From Rhodocyclales bacterium (GTDB lineage: Bacteria > Pseudomonadota > Gammaproteobacteria > Burkholderiales > Rhodocyclaceae), in NCBI GenBank assembly GCA_028292505.1, contig JAQGMF010000053.1, forward strand, positions 1 to 64,000: DNA of 64,000 nucleotides. Reading direction: 5' to 3'. Below are positions 54,923-64,000 of this stretch, one piece after another (position 1 is the first letter of the stretch; each line of letters starts with the position of its first letter). The notes below the pieces were generated by a model, which was given only the letters and a program-made list of their open reading frames with translations, was not told where the DNA came from and did no database searches. The translations under genes and the position numbers were made by a program.

Positions 54923-56437
54923 ATGCACCCCTGGACCGACGGTTACGTCACCGAGCTTCCTTACAGCGTCAATCATTTTCCCGAGATGGCGCCTGCGCAT
55001 CTCAATCTCGCGCTGTTGCATCTCGGCCTCGCGGCGCCCGCACTCGATGCGGACTTCACCTATCTCGAACTCGGCTTCGGCCAGGGCTTGGGCCTCAATA
55101 TGCTCGCGGCAACTCACCCGCAAGGACGATTCTTCGGTAACGACTTCATGCCGGCGCATGTCGATGCGGCGCAAGCACTCGCCTCGCAGGCCGGGCTCGA
55201 CAATCTGAGGCTGTTCCAGGACAGCTTCGCGCAGATGCTCACACGCGAGCTGCCGCTGATGGACTACATCGTGCTGCACGGCGTGTATAGCTGGGTAAAT
55301 GCCGAGAACCGCAACATTGTCATAACCCTTTTGCATAAGTTGTTGAAGCCGAACGGCGTGGTCTACATCTCGTACAACTGCCTGCCGGGGTGGTCTTTGA
55401 AAGCGCCCATGCAACGCCTGATGAGCGAATTCGCCCAGGCGCAGGCCGAAGGCTCAGCGCTCGACCGTTTCCACGCGGCGCGTGCATTGCTGGGCGCGCT
55501 GGACGCAGCCGATGCGGCCTTCTTCACACACAACCCCGCCGCACGCAGCATGCTCGGTGAGATACAGCGCGCAAGCGACGCCTACCTGTTGCACGAGTTC
55601 GCACCGCAAGGCTGGTCGCCGTTCTATCACACCGATGTCGCACGCGATCTTGCTGCGGCCGATCTGCGATATGCCGGTTCGGCGAAACTGTTCGCGAACT
55701 TTCCCGCATGGTCGCAAACGCCGAAAACCCGCGCGTTGCTGGCGGCCACGCCAGATGCCGGCTTGCGTGAACTGCTGCAGGACTTCGCCGCGCAAACGCA
55801 ATTTCGCCGCGACATTTTCGTGCGCAACGCCGAGCCATTATCGGCAACCGATATCGACACACGCTATCGCGCCCTGAGGTTTGCGTTATGGCGGCCACGT
55901 GCCAGTTGCGCACTGCGCTGCCAGACACCTATCGGCGAGTTGCAACTCGATGAAGAGGCATTCGGCGCACTGCTCGATTGCCTGGAGAGCGGCCCGCAAA
56001 GCCTCGATGCGTTGATCGATGCATCCGGCCTGGACGCGATGCAGTGTATCGAAGCACTCAACATGCTGTTGTGCCTGGAATACATCGGCATATCGCCAAG
56101 CGAACCGCTAAGCGCCGAAAGCCGCGAACGAGTACAACGTCTGAACCGGAGCCTGCTGCAACGTGTGCAAGCCGGCGAGCGCCTTTCAGGCTTCGCATCG
56201 CCAGCCGTGGGCGCGGGTATCGCCATTGCCTATCACGACCAATTGTTCCTCAGCGCGCAGCAAGACGGACACACCAGCGCCGAAGCGCTCGCCACGCATG
56301 CCAAACAGATTCTCGACCTTGCCGCGAAAGAGGGCGATGTGACCTTGCTCGAGCAGCTATTGCACGAAGCCCGGAATTTTCTGATTTATGGCTCTGACTT
56401 CTATTTGTCGCTCGACCTGTTCCCAGTCCGAACATGA
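54923..56437 (+). CDS. Class I SAM-dependent methyltransferase with regulatory domain
   Basis: This 504-residue protein has a Rossmann methyltransferase domain with motif I YLELGFGQGLGLNMLA, FGNDFMPAHVDAA (motif II) and LHGVYSWVNAENRN, followed by the MethyTransf_Reg domain around HEFAPQGWSPFYHTDVARDLA. Family members are of unknown substrate. The frame is open upstream to 54761, but homology begins at the ATG at 54923 (MHPWTDGYVTELPYS). No good ribosome binding site is visible. Confidence 0.87.
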   Translation: MHPWTDGYVTELPYSVNHFPEMAPAHLNLALLHLGLAAPALDADFTYLELGFGQGLGLNMLAATHPQGRFFGNDFMPAHVDAAQALASQAGLDNLRLFQDSFAQMLTRELPLMDYIVLHGVYSWVNAENRNIVITLLHKLLKPNGVVYISYNCLPGWSLKAPMQRLMSEFAQAQAEGSALDRFHAARALLGALDAADAAFFTHNPAARSMLGEIQRASDAYLLHEFAPQGWSPFYHTDVARDLAAADLRYAGSAKLFANFPAWSQTPKTRALLAATPDAGLRELLQDFAAQTQFRRDIFVRNAEPLSATDIDTRYRALRFALWRPRASCALRCQTPIGELQLDEEAFGALLDCLESGPQSLDALIDASGLDAMQCIEALNMLLCLEYIGISPSEPLSAESRERVQRLNRSLLQRVQAGERLSGFASPAVGAGIAIAYHDQLFLSAQQDGHTSAEALATHAKQILDLAAKEGDVTLLEQLLHEARNFLIYGSDFYLSLDLFPVRT

Positions 56438-56499
56438 AGCTAGATAGATGGGGACAGGGCAGTACTTAAGCTGGTTGCAAGCATTAGCGGAATGTTGGA

Positions 56500-56517
56500 A
56501 CGCAAGACTTGACCCCG
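56500..56517. repeat. Flanking direct repeat, left copy
   Basis: ACGCAAGACTTGACCCCG matches the right copy at 57448-57465 at 17 of 18 bases. The pair brackets the next membrane-protein gene. I recall GGGGTCAGGTCTTGCG-type repeats near REP/RAYT elements in Betaproteobacteria (unverified). Confidence 0.65.
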
Positions 56518-56588
56518 GCTTTGCGGCTTTGCGATACATCTAAATTGAGATGGTGTATGCTGATTAAATATAATCAGAGGGCGACAGC

Positions 56589-57392
56589 ATGACGCGGCGG
56601 CAAGAGATAGACAGTGCAGAAAACGCAGCACCTGCCGTCGAAAGTGAAAATGCCGAGAACGCTGTTGACGGATCTCCAAAGTCGACATCTTTGTGGACCG
56701 ACGTACTTAAATGGGGAGCCTTTCTTCTCTCGCTCGGAGGTCTCATATTGCATGTGGCCGGTTATTCGTGGCACAGCAGCTATGTTCGAGCTTGGGGACT
56801 GGATGCCGATCTCTTCCCGAAGCCAATTGAATGGATATTGATTTCAGGCTATTACGTTGTCGTAAATGGCATAGCAGAGATATTTATTTTTCTCTTGAAA
56901 AACTGGTGGATGCTTGTCTTGTGGGGCAGCGCTATTACTCTAGGAATATTTATTGGCGTGATGCTTTCGCTGCACGGCAAAGAGAAGTGGCTGCAAGAAA
57001 TAGTGCGCCGTCATGGGCGGCGCCTTCCTCAATGGCTGCAAGTGATGTGTGTGGCATGGGGATTCAGTGGTGCAGTTTGCATGCTGGTTCTTGCGGCACC
57101 TGTCGTAGTGGTGTGCGTGCTTTACCTGCCAGCATCCATTGGCGGAAAGGCTGGTACTAAATCGGCGCAGGCCGACATCCTGCAGTTCAGCAAAGGGTGT
57201 GCGGACAATAGTCAGACACGGCCTTGTATGGCACTTCGTTGCGAGGGACGTGACCTTATGCGGGGTTTTTTGATAGAAAGCTCTGACGGGCAACTTGCTG
57301 TCTATGTGGCTGAGAAAAAACAGGTACAGGTGATTCCGCGCGAGGGCATCGAAATACAGATTGACGTGAAAGCGCCGCCAGCAAGAAAGTGA
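56589..57392 (+). CDS. Four-helix membrane protein of unknown function
   Basis: This 267-residue protein has a charged N-terminus, four hydrophobic stretches (about 43-60, 81-103, 107-126, 149-180) and a C-terminal soluble part with a paired Cys (CADNSQTRPCMALRC) and RGFLIESSDGQLAVYVAEKKQVQVIPRE. I do not recognise the family. It is bracketed by direct repeats at 56500 and 57448, so it may be a small mobile or recently acquired unit. Its AT content is higher than neighbours. Confidence 0.65.
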   Translation: MTRRQEIDSAENAAPAVESENAENAVDGSPKSTSLWTDVLKWGAFLLSLGGLILHVAGYSWHSSYVRAWGLDADLFPKPIEWILISGYYVVVNGIAEIFIFLLKNWWMLVLWGSAITLGIFIGVMLSLHGKEKWLQEIVRRHGRRLPQWLQVMCVAWGFSGAVCMLVLAAPVVVVCVLYLPASIGGKAGTKSAQADILQFSKGCADNSQTRPCMALRCEGRDLMRGFLIESSDGQLAVYVAEKKQVQVIPREGIEIQIDVKAPPARK

Positions 57393-57447
57393 TTGAATGT
57401 TTGAGCAAAAAGCAACGCCGACCCGTACACGTTCGGTCAAATGTGTG

Positions 57448-57465
57448 ACGCAAGACCTGACCCCG
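57448..57465. repeat. Flanking direct repeat, right copy
   Basis: ACGCAAGACCTGACCCCG, differing at one base from 56500-56517. It is followed by GGGTGGGT...ACCCACC at 57478-57511, an inverted repeat of REP type, before the ATPase gene. Confidence 0.65.
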
Positions 57466-57630
57466 TGCGCTCCTTTAGGGTGGGTGCGGCGCAGAGCGAC
57501 AACCCACCGGGATAACCACTGGTCCCCACCATCGGTGTTGCCCAGATACTCAAGCGTGATAGCCTTGATGAAATGAATGTAATAGGGCCAAGGGAGGCAA
57601 GACTTGGTCGGGGCTCCAAAGGAGGTTGTG

Positions 57631-59267
57631 ATGGAACGAAACGATGCTGGTGCTTTCTTTCGTTTTCGAAGGAACGATAGCGTAGGTGCGGCTGAGGCGG
57701 AGTCCGATGAACAGTTTTTGTTTGACTGCTTCGTGGATATCGGTGATTTGGCCGTTCTACAAGATAACGAAAGTGCCAAGCGCATTGTTGTCGGAAGAAC
57801 AGGGGCCGGAAAAAGTGCCTTGTTACGAATGTTGGAGAACCGTGAAGAGCACGTAATAAATCTACCGCCTCAAAATTTGGCGCTAAGCTATTTGGCGAAT
57901 AGCGAAGTAATTAGATTCTTTGAGTCCGTGGGAACGAATCTTGATGTTTTTTATCAGCTCTTATGGCGTCACGTGCTGGTCGTTGAGTTACTTAAGTACC
58001 GCTACAAAATACATAACGAAGAAAGTCAACGGGGTTTTTTGAGTTCGCTACAACAGCTCTTTCAGCGCGATAAAGCAAAAGAACAGGCAGTCGCATATTT
58101 GAGGGAGTGGGGCGAAAAATTTTGGAACGAGACGGAGTACAGGGTAAAGGAGATCACAAGCAAAATCGAAGATGATCTAAAGGGCGCGTTAAATGCCAGC
58201 GGTTTGAATGTGAAAATCGAAGCGGGTGCTGCGACGAAACTCACCGAAGAAGAAAAAAAAGAAGTCGTTCAGCACGGCTCTCGAGTTGTGAATCATGTCC
58301 AAATTAAGCAACTCGCAGACGTCCTTCGTTTATTATCAGATGAGATATTCAATGACCCCAAAGAACGTCACTACATTGTTATTGATGATCTTGATACGCA
58401 ATGGGTGGAAGATTCACTAAAGTACCGATTGGTGCGGGCGTTGATCGAAACCGTAAAAAGTTTTAGGCAAGTCAAAAATGTAAAGGTGGTTGTGTCGATA
58501 CGGCAAGATCTCCTACATAGAGTGATTTCAGCGACGAAAGATTCCGGCTTTCAGTCAGAAAAATATGAATCAATGTACCTAAGGGTTCGCTGGAATGCGG
58601 GGCAGCTTAAGGAGTTATTAGATAAGCGTATTGCAAAATTGATTCGCCAGCGATACACCACCGGCTGTTTAAAAATGGAGGATTTATTTCCAAACGTCGG
58701 TCCGAAGAAAGAGTTTGTTGACTATCTTATTGATAGAACATCCTACGCCCTCGAGACGCGATATTGTTTGTTAACGAATGTCTTGAGCGGGCAACAGATA
58801 GACAAAAAATTACTCAGCAAATTGTATCTGAGGCGGAGGCAGTCTATTCTGGAAAGCGAATGGATTCTCTGCAAGAGGAATGGATCGGTGTTTATCCAAA
58901 AGTAGGTGTGTATTTGGAGTGCTTGAGGCAAAGGCCCAGTGCTTTTAAGGTTTCGGATCTATCTCAAGATAGCCTGCAGGGTTGGCTGTATAAATCTCTT
59001 TTTGTTGATATTGATTTTCCAGATCCATTAGTGAGATTGGGCCGGAAGGTGTTCTTTGACGGCTCTGCAGATTTCGACATATTTCGAAATGAATTATTGG
59101 ATGCCTTGTACGTTGTGGGCGCCATTGGAATCAAGGTTGATGGGCAGAGCCCTATATATTGGTCGTTTTATTCCGATCATCGATTAGGTGCGTCTTTAAT
59201 TCATTTGTCATCGGTGGTGCATGTTCATTCGACATTCTGGCGAACACTCGGAATACGCATTCGCTAG
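57631..59267 (+). pseudogene. P-loop ATPase (Sll1717-like), frameshifted
   Basis: A large P-loop ATPase with Walker A GRTGAGKSALL, Walker B HYIVIDDLD, a coiled region and basic VVVSIRQDLLHRV. It has a strong SD AAAGGAGG five bases before the ATG. The frame runs to 58905, but conserved sequence stops at about 58738. It continues in the -1 frame as ILRPRDAILFVNECLERATDRQ up to 59267, the natural end. A single missing base near 58739 joins D-R-T to I-L-R-P-R-D. The full protein would be about 545 residues. Either a true frameshift mutation or an assembly error. Confidence 0.8.
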
Positions 59268-59369
59268 GGGAAAATAGGCCCGGAGTGGTACGCCGAGGAC
59301 ACGGCCATCGCTCAGTTCGAGCCACATGCTGTCGTCATCGAAGCGGACGGTGGAGACTGTGCAGGTCAT
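59208..59369 (-). pseudogene. DUF2442 protein, C-terminally truncated
   Basis: This 53-codon frame starts MTCTVSTVRFDDDSMWLELSDGRVLGVPL, matching DUF2442, but the family's C-terminal part is missing after FPLANA. The end overlaps the 3' end of the plus-strand ATPase gene (59267), so the truncation coincides with that gene's boundary. DUF2442 proteins often occur in toxin-antitoxin-like pairs. The ATG overlaps the upstream gene's stop (ATGA), showing it was part of one operon. Confidence 0.7.
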
Positions 59370-59548
59370 TTTTTTGCCGGACTCACTGGCTTGCGTGCAA
59401 TGTCGATGATCTTTCCATCTTGCATCACATAGCAAGGCGTGTTGGTCGCTTCCGCTACTTCGCGGGCTCGCTGAGCAGCACGTTTGATGGCTTGCTGTGC
59501 ACCGACAAAATCTGGATCAGTGGGCATCTGACGTTTGTTGGCAGTCAT
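59366..59548 (-). CDS. Small antitoxin-like protein next to zeta-type kinase
   Basis: This 60-residue basic/helical protein reads QMPTDPDFVGAQQAIKRAAQRAREVAEATNTPCYVMQDGKIIDI. Such proteins (IKRAAxxAREVAxxTxTP with a C-terminal VxxDGKI) are typically found with zeta-family kinases and DUF2442 genes. Whether it neutralises the kinase is not known. Its ATG overlaps the stop of the kinase gene in the alternative frame, and its stop overlaps the DUF2442 start. Confidence 0.65.
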   Translation of the reverse strand: MTANKRQMPTDPDFVGAQQAIKRAAQRAREVAEATNTPCYVMQDGKIIDIARKPVSPAKK

Positions 59549-60065
59549 CGTGTTCCCCAGTCGATAAGGCGTGGTTCGTTGCCTGCATTGTCGTAAAGAG
59601 ACCACTGATCGACAAGCTGTTTGTACATCCCGTGCAGGTTCTTCAGGCCGGCGTCGAAGCGGCGGCGGATGGTCACTTCGGGAATATTGTGCCGCCCTGT
59701 GCTACACGAATTGCGACGCGCGAAATGGCCATTTCCGCGTTCGGCAGGCTCAAGAAAAACAATTTGACTTGATATCCGTCTGCTTGCCAGCGCGGAATCT
59801 GACGAGAGTAGCTCAGGCCGGAGAGTGTGGTTTCGAATGCGAAGCTTTGTCCCGTTTTCAGTTTGTCTGCGATCTCGGCCAGCATGATGCGACCAGCTTT
59901 GACCGCGACTGCTTCAGGCGAAAAAGGCGATAGCCCGGCGGCTATCAAGTCTGCATTGATGAAGACCGGGCAATGCGCTTCTTGCGGCAGGAACTCGCGC
60001 GCAAAGGTGGTTTTGCCAGCTCCGTTGGGGCCGGCAATGATCACGATTTTGCGCTCGTCGCTCAC
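59545..60065 (-). pseudogene. Zeta toxin-like kinase, frameshifted
   Basis: The N-terminal 130 codons have KIVIIAGPNGAGKTTFAREFLP (P-loop), VFINADLIAAGLSPF and FAFETTLSGLSY, all characteristic of zeta-toxin-family kinases. The frame ends at 59673 with an abrupt IFPK. In the neighbouring frame the expected VTIRRRFDAGLKNLHGMYKQL continues to 59545. One missing base near 59690 reconciles both (Q-G-G-H-N-I-P-E). The start is 8 bases after ettA. Functional only if the frameshift is a sequence error. Confidence 0.8.
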
Positions 60066-60073
60066 GTCGATTA

Positions 60074-61738
<1,665 letters not shown>

Positions 61739-61900
61739 ATTTCTTCGTGCGGAAGTCCCGGAATCGCTTGGTGTTGTTTCAGCGCCTTGCCGAAAGCGGT
61801 TCTGGAACTTCCTTGTCCGTGGATGATTGGAAAGGCGTAAGGATACTCGGGTGATGCCGCGTGCGGGGAGATGTAGATTCAGTCCCGTTGTTGCGCAGGC
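61739..61900. other. Intergenic region between ettA and the diguanylate cyclase
   Basis: This 162-base region lies upstream of ettA, downstream of the cyclase. It has no gene or hairpin I can support and should hold the ettA promoter. Confidence 0.4.
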
Positions 61901-63982
61901 TCAGGCCGCGAGCATGCATTGATCGCGGCCCTTGGTCTTGGCTTCGTAGAGCGCTGCGTCTGCGCGCTGCACCAGTGCGCTGGCGCTTTCGCCATGGGCC
62001 GGATAGTTCGCCAGTCCGACGGAGATCGTCACCCTGCCGAGCAGCTTGCTGGCGTGAGTGACTTCCATGTTGCGCACCGCCTCGAGCAAGCGTTCAATGC
62101 ATCCTTGTGCGGATTCGATGCTGGTGTTTGGCAGGATCAGCAGGAATTCTTCGCCGCCGTAGCGGCAGGCGATGTCGCTGTCTCTCGACGCGGTCTTGAG
62201 TACGCCACCGAAGGCTCGCAACAACACGTCACCGGCCTCGTGGCCGAAAGTGTCGTTGAAGCGCTTGAAGTGGTCCAGGTCCATCATCGCGACGCACATC
62301 GGTGTTTGCATCCGGCGCGCCTGACGCAGTTCAATATCCAGCGAGGCTTCGAGGAAGCGCCGGTTGAAGAGCCCGGTCAGCGGATCATGCATCGACTGGT
62401 AACGCAGTTGATCGCGCAGGCGCAGATTCGATACGGCCAGCCCGCATTGCTCGGCGACCATGACCGTGAAGTTTTCCAGGCCGTCATATTTTGGTTTGGT
62501 GACTGGAGGCAAGAGAAAGAGTACGCCGATCGTTTCGCCCTGGGCCGCTATCGGCACACACAGGCTGGTCTGCGGTTTCTGCGAATGCTTCAGTATATGC
62601 GAACAGCATAGATCGGAATCGATGTTGTCGGTTCGACGAGTCTTGCCGAGGCGCAGCGCCCAGCAGTCGTCGGGCGCGATGATAGCTGGCAGTGTGCCGA
62701 CGTCGCCCCAGTGGGTGCTTAAATCCAGGTAGTTCTTGGAGGGCGCCGCGAGATAGAGGCCGCCTGCAATGTTGTCGAACAATTTCGGGGCGTAGCTCTT
62801 CAGGACGTCGCACGCTTCCTTTTCAGACACGCATGACTGCATGATGTTGGTGAGTTCGCCGAGCAACGAAATCTCGACGTTGCGTATCGACAACTCGGTC
62901 AGCCCATTGCTGAGTTGCTCGTTCATTTCGAGCAGACTGGCCTCCGCTTTCTTGCGGTCGGTGATATTGCTGAGGACGGCCACCGCGCCAAGCTTTGAAT
63001 CATTGTCCTGCTCAAGAATCGGAGTGCTGTTGACCGACAGCCAGATGGATTCGCCTGTTGGCCGGACGAGTTCCATTTGTTCGGCAACAATGATTTCGCC
63101 ACGAAGCGATCGAGCCAACGGTAAGTCCTCGTTCGGTATCGTCGATCCGTCAATGTGTTTGACCACATAGGGACGAGCTTGCCGCGCGTGTGCCAAAGAA
63201 GGGATTCGCCATTCCAGCAGGCGTTCGGCGGCCGGATTGCATATCGTTACGTCGCCATGCGGGTCGACGACCATGACACCGTCATGCATGCTGTTGAGCA
63301 CGGCGCGCATGATTGAAGATTGCGCGCGGGCGCCGGCTTCGGCTTTCGTCAGGGACTGCAGTAGTCGCCTGGCATAATAAAAAATTGCCAGGAACAGAGT
63401 GGCATCGAGCACCGCCGTGATCGCGAAAGCGAAAAGGGCGGATTGCGCGGTGGCAGTGGTTTTCTTGACGCCGGAATCATATTGGCTATCGCCAGTCTCA
63501 TCGATGGCGCCGATTTCCTCACGCAGGGATTGCATCAGCATGTTGCCCTGTCCGCTATTGACGATGCGCAGGGCATCGTCGAAACGACCGGCTTGTGTCA
63601 GCTCGACCGTCTGCTTGAGTTCTGCCAGCTTTTCGTTCGCCAGTTTTTCGACCCGTTGCATGCGTTGCAACTGCGCCTCGTCGTCGGCGAGCATTCCGCG
63701 GACGCTTTCGATGGCACCGTGCGCGTGGCTGATGGCCTCGGTATAAGGCTCCAGATAGGTCGGATTGTGGGTCAGCAGGTAGCCGCGTTGACCGGTCTCG
63801 GCATCGGTCAGGTCAATGCGCAGGTTCGACAGGCTGTCCCCTAATGTTCGCGACGCTTGTAAAGCAATGCCTGACTGAATGAGCTGGTCAACGTAATGCG
63901 GCGGGATCAGTGAATTTATGAGCAGCGTCAGAAGGGCGGCAACGAACCCCCCGATCAGGGGTTTGGGCATGGAGTTCGGCAC
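61901..63982 (-). CDS. Membrane diguanylate cyclase with CHASE3, PAS and GAF domains
   Basis: This 693-residue inner-membrane protein synthesises c-di-GMP. It has a TM helix (about 10-26), a periplasmic CHASE3 region (DAETGQRGYLLTHNPTYLEPY), a second TM helix (about 182-205), a PAS domain (MHDGVMVVDPHGDVTICNPAAERLLEW), a GAF domain (about 370-520) and the GGDEF domain with GGEEF. RDSD five residues before GGEEF is the inhibitory I-site. The start is near the end of the window, so upstream regulation is not visible. Confidence 0.93.
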   Translation of the reverse strand: MPNSMPKPLIGGFVAALLTLLINSLIPPHYVDQLIQSGIALQASRTLGDSLSNLRIDLTDAETGQRGYLLTHNPTYLEPYTEAISHAHGAIESVRGMLADDEAQLQRMQRVEKLANEKLAELKQTVELTQAGRFDDALRIVNSGQGNMLMQSLREEIGAIDETGDSQYDSGVKKTTATAQSALFAFAITAVLDATLFLAIFYYARRLLQSLTKAEAGARAQSSIMRAVLNSMHDGVMVVDPHGDVTICNPAAERLLEWRIPSLAHARQARPYVVKHIDGSTIPNEDLPLARSLRGEIIVAEQMELVRPTGESIWLSVNSTPILEQDNDSKLGAVAVLSNITDRKKAEASLLEMNEQLSNGLTELSIRNVEISLLGELTNIMQSCVSEKEACDVLKSYAPKLFDNIAGGLYLAAPSKNYLDLSTHWGDVGTLPAIIAPDDCWALRLGKTRRTDNIDSDLCCSHILKHSQKPQTSLCVPIAAQGETIGVLFLLPPVTKPKYDGLENFTVMVAEQCGLAVSNLRLRDQLRYQSMHDPLTGLFNRRFLEASLDIELRQARRMQTPMCVAMMDLDHFKRFNDTFGHEAGDVLLRAFGGVLKTASRDSDIACRYGGEEFLLILPNTSIESAQGCIERLLEAVRNMEVTHASKLLGRVTISVGLANYPAHGESASALVQRADAALYEAKTKGRDQCMLAA

Positions 63983-64000
63983 GATAGGCTCCTCTGAGTT

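Noticed and set aside
58764-59267. Separate 167-residue gene after the ATPase
   Set aside because: Its sequence is the C-terminal continuation of the ATPase after a one-base shift, and it has no independent start signal.
36000-60000. Possible prophage or integrated plasmid in the accessory half
   Set aside because: No integrase, terminase, capsid, replication or conjugation genes and no tRNA-adjacent attachment repeat was seen.

Overview
The window looks like a chromosomal segment of a betaproteobacterium, probably Burkholderiales and possibly Oxalobacteraceae-like. This is inferred from gene order and protein character (ygfZ//mltG-tmk-holB-pilZ-tatD; hda-HAD-pcnB-folK-dgk-panB; thrS-infC-rpmI-rplT-pheST-ihfA-MerR-tRNA-Pro), not from a database search. 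Coding density is high, base composition is moderately GC-rich, and most genes are intact housekeeping genes.

Layout. 1-5.8 kb (+): purine synthesis (guaB, guaA), RNA end processing (thpR), tRNA editing (tadA), peptidoglycan recycling (ldcA) and a GNAT acetyltransferase. 5.9-7.2 kb (-): DUF4936 and ygfZ, divergent from 7.4-11.4 kb (+) mltG, tmk, holB, PilZ protein and tatD. 11.4-17.9 kb (-): a long run from hda through a HAD phosphatase, a secreted ClpP-like protein, a deoxyinosine glycosylase, pcnB, folK, DUF486, dgk and panB. 17.9-23.7 kb (+): an AIR-synthase-related protein, a class C beta-lactamase-like hydrolase, and the circularly permuted ATP-grasp / alpha-E / Anbu trio. 23.8-26 kb (-): rsgA and an M48 protease. 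26-34.6 kb (+): orn, tRNA-Val(GAC), thrS, infC with an ATC start codon, rpmI, rplT, pheS, pheT, ihfA, a MerR regulator and tRNA-Pro(GGG).

34.7-60 kb is the accessory part. It holds a GFA-family enzyme, small acidic secreted proteins, an orphan TRAP binding protein without signal peptide, a decayed saccharopine dehydrogenase, a secreted lectin-like protein and a tandem duplication of PL7 alginate lyases with a shared leader. An HflX paralogue, an SDR/LysR pair, DUF4139, an ArsR/OYE pair with two dyad operators, a dienelactone hydrolase, gcvR, an SRPBCC-SRPBCC-ArsR operon with dyad operators, an RpiB/LacAB isomerase with a structured leader, DUF4124 and a methyltransferase follow. Last comes a low-GC patch (56.5-60 kb) with a frameshifted P-loop ATPase, a truncated DUF2442 gene, a small antitoxin-like gene and a frameshifted zeta-toxin-like kinase. 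The window ends with ettA and a CHASE3-PAS-GAF-GGDEF diguanylate cyclase (-).

Several intergenic regions carry related palindromes built on ATTCCCGCGAAAGCGGGAAT, plus other long inverted repeats. I saw no CRISPR array, rRNA, prophage or intact insertion sequence. The best candidates for new biology are the alginate-lyase duplication with its conserved leader, the ATP-grasp/alpha-E/Anbu trio without its usual transglutaminase, the eroded ATPase and zeta-kinase locus, and the structured leader of the RpiB-like gene.
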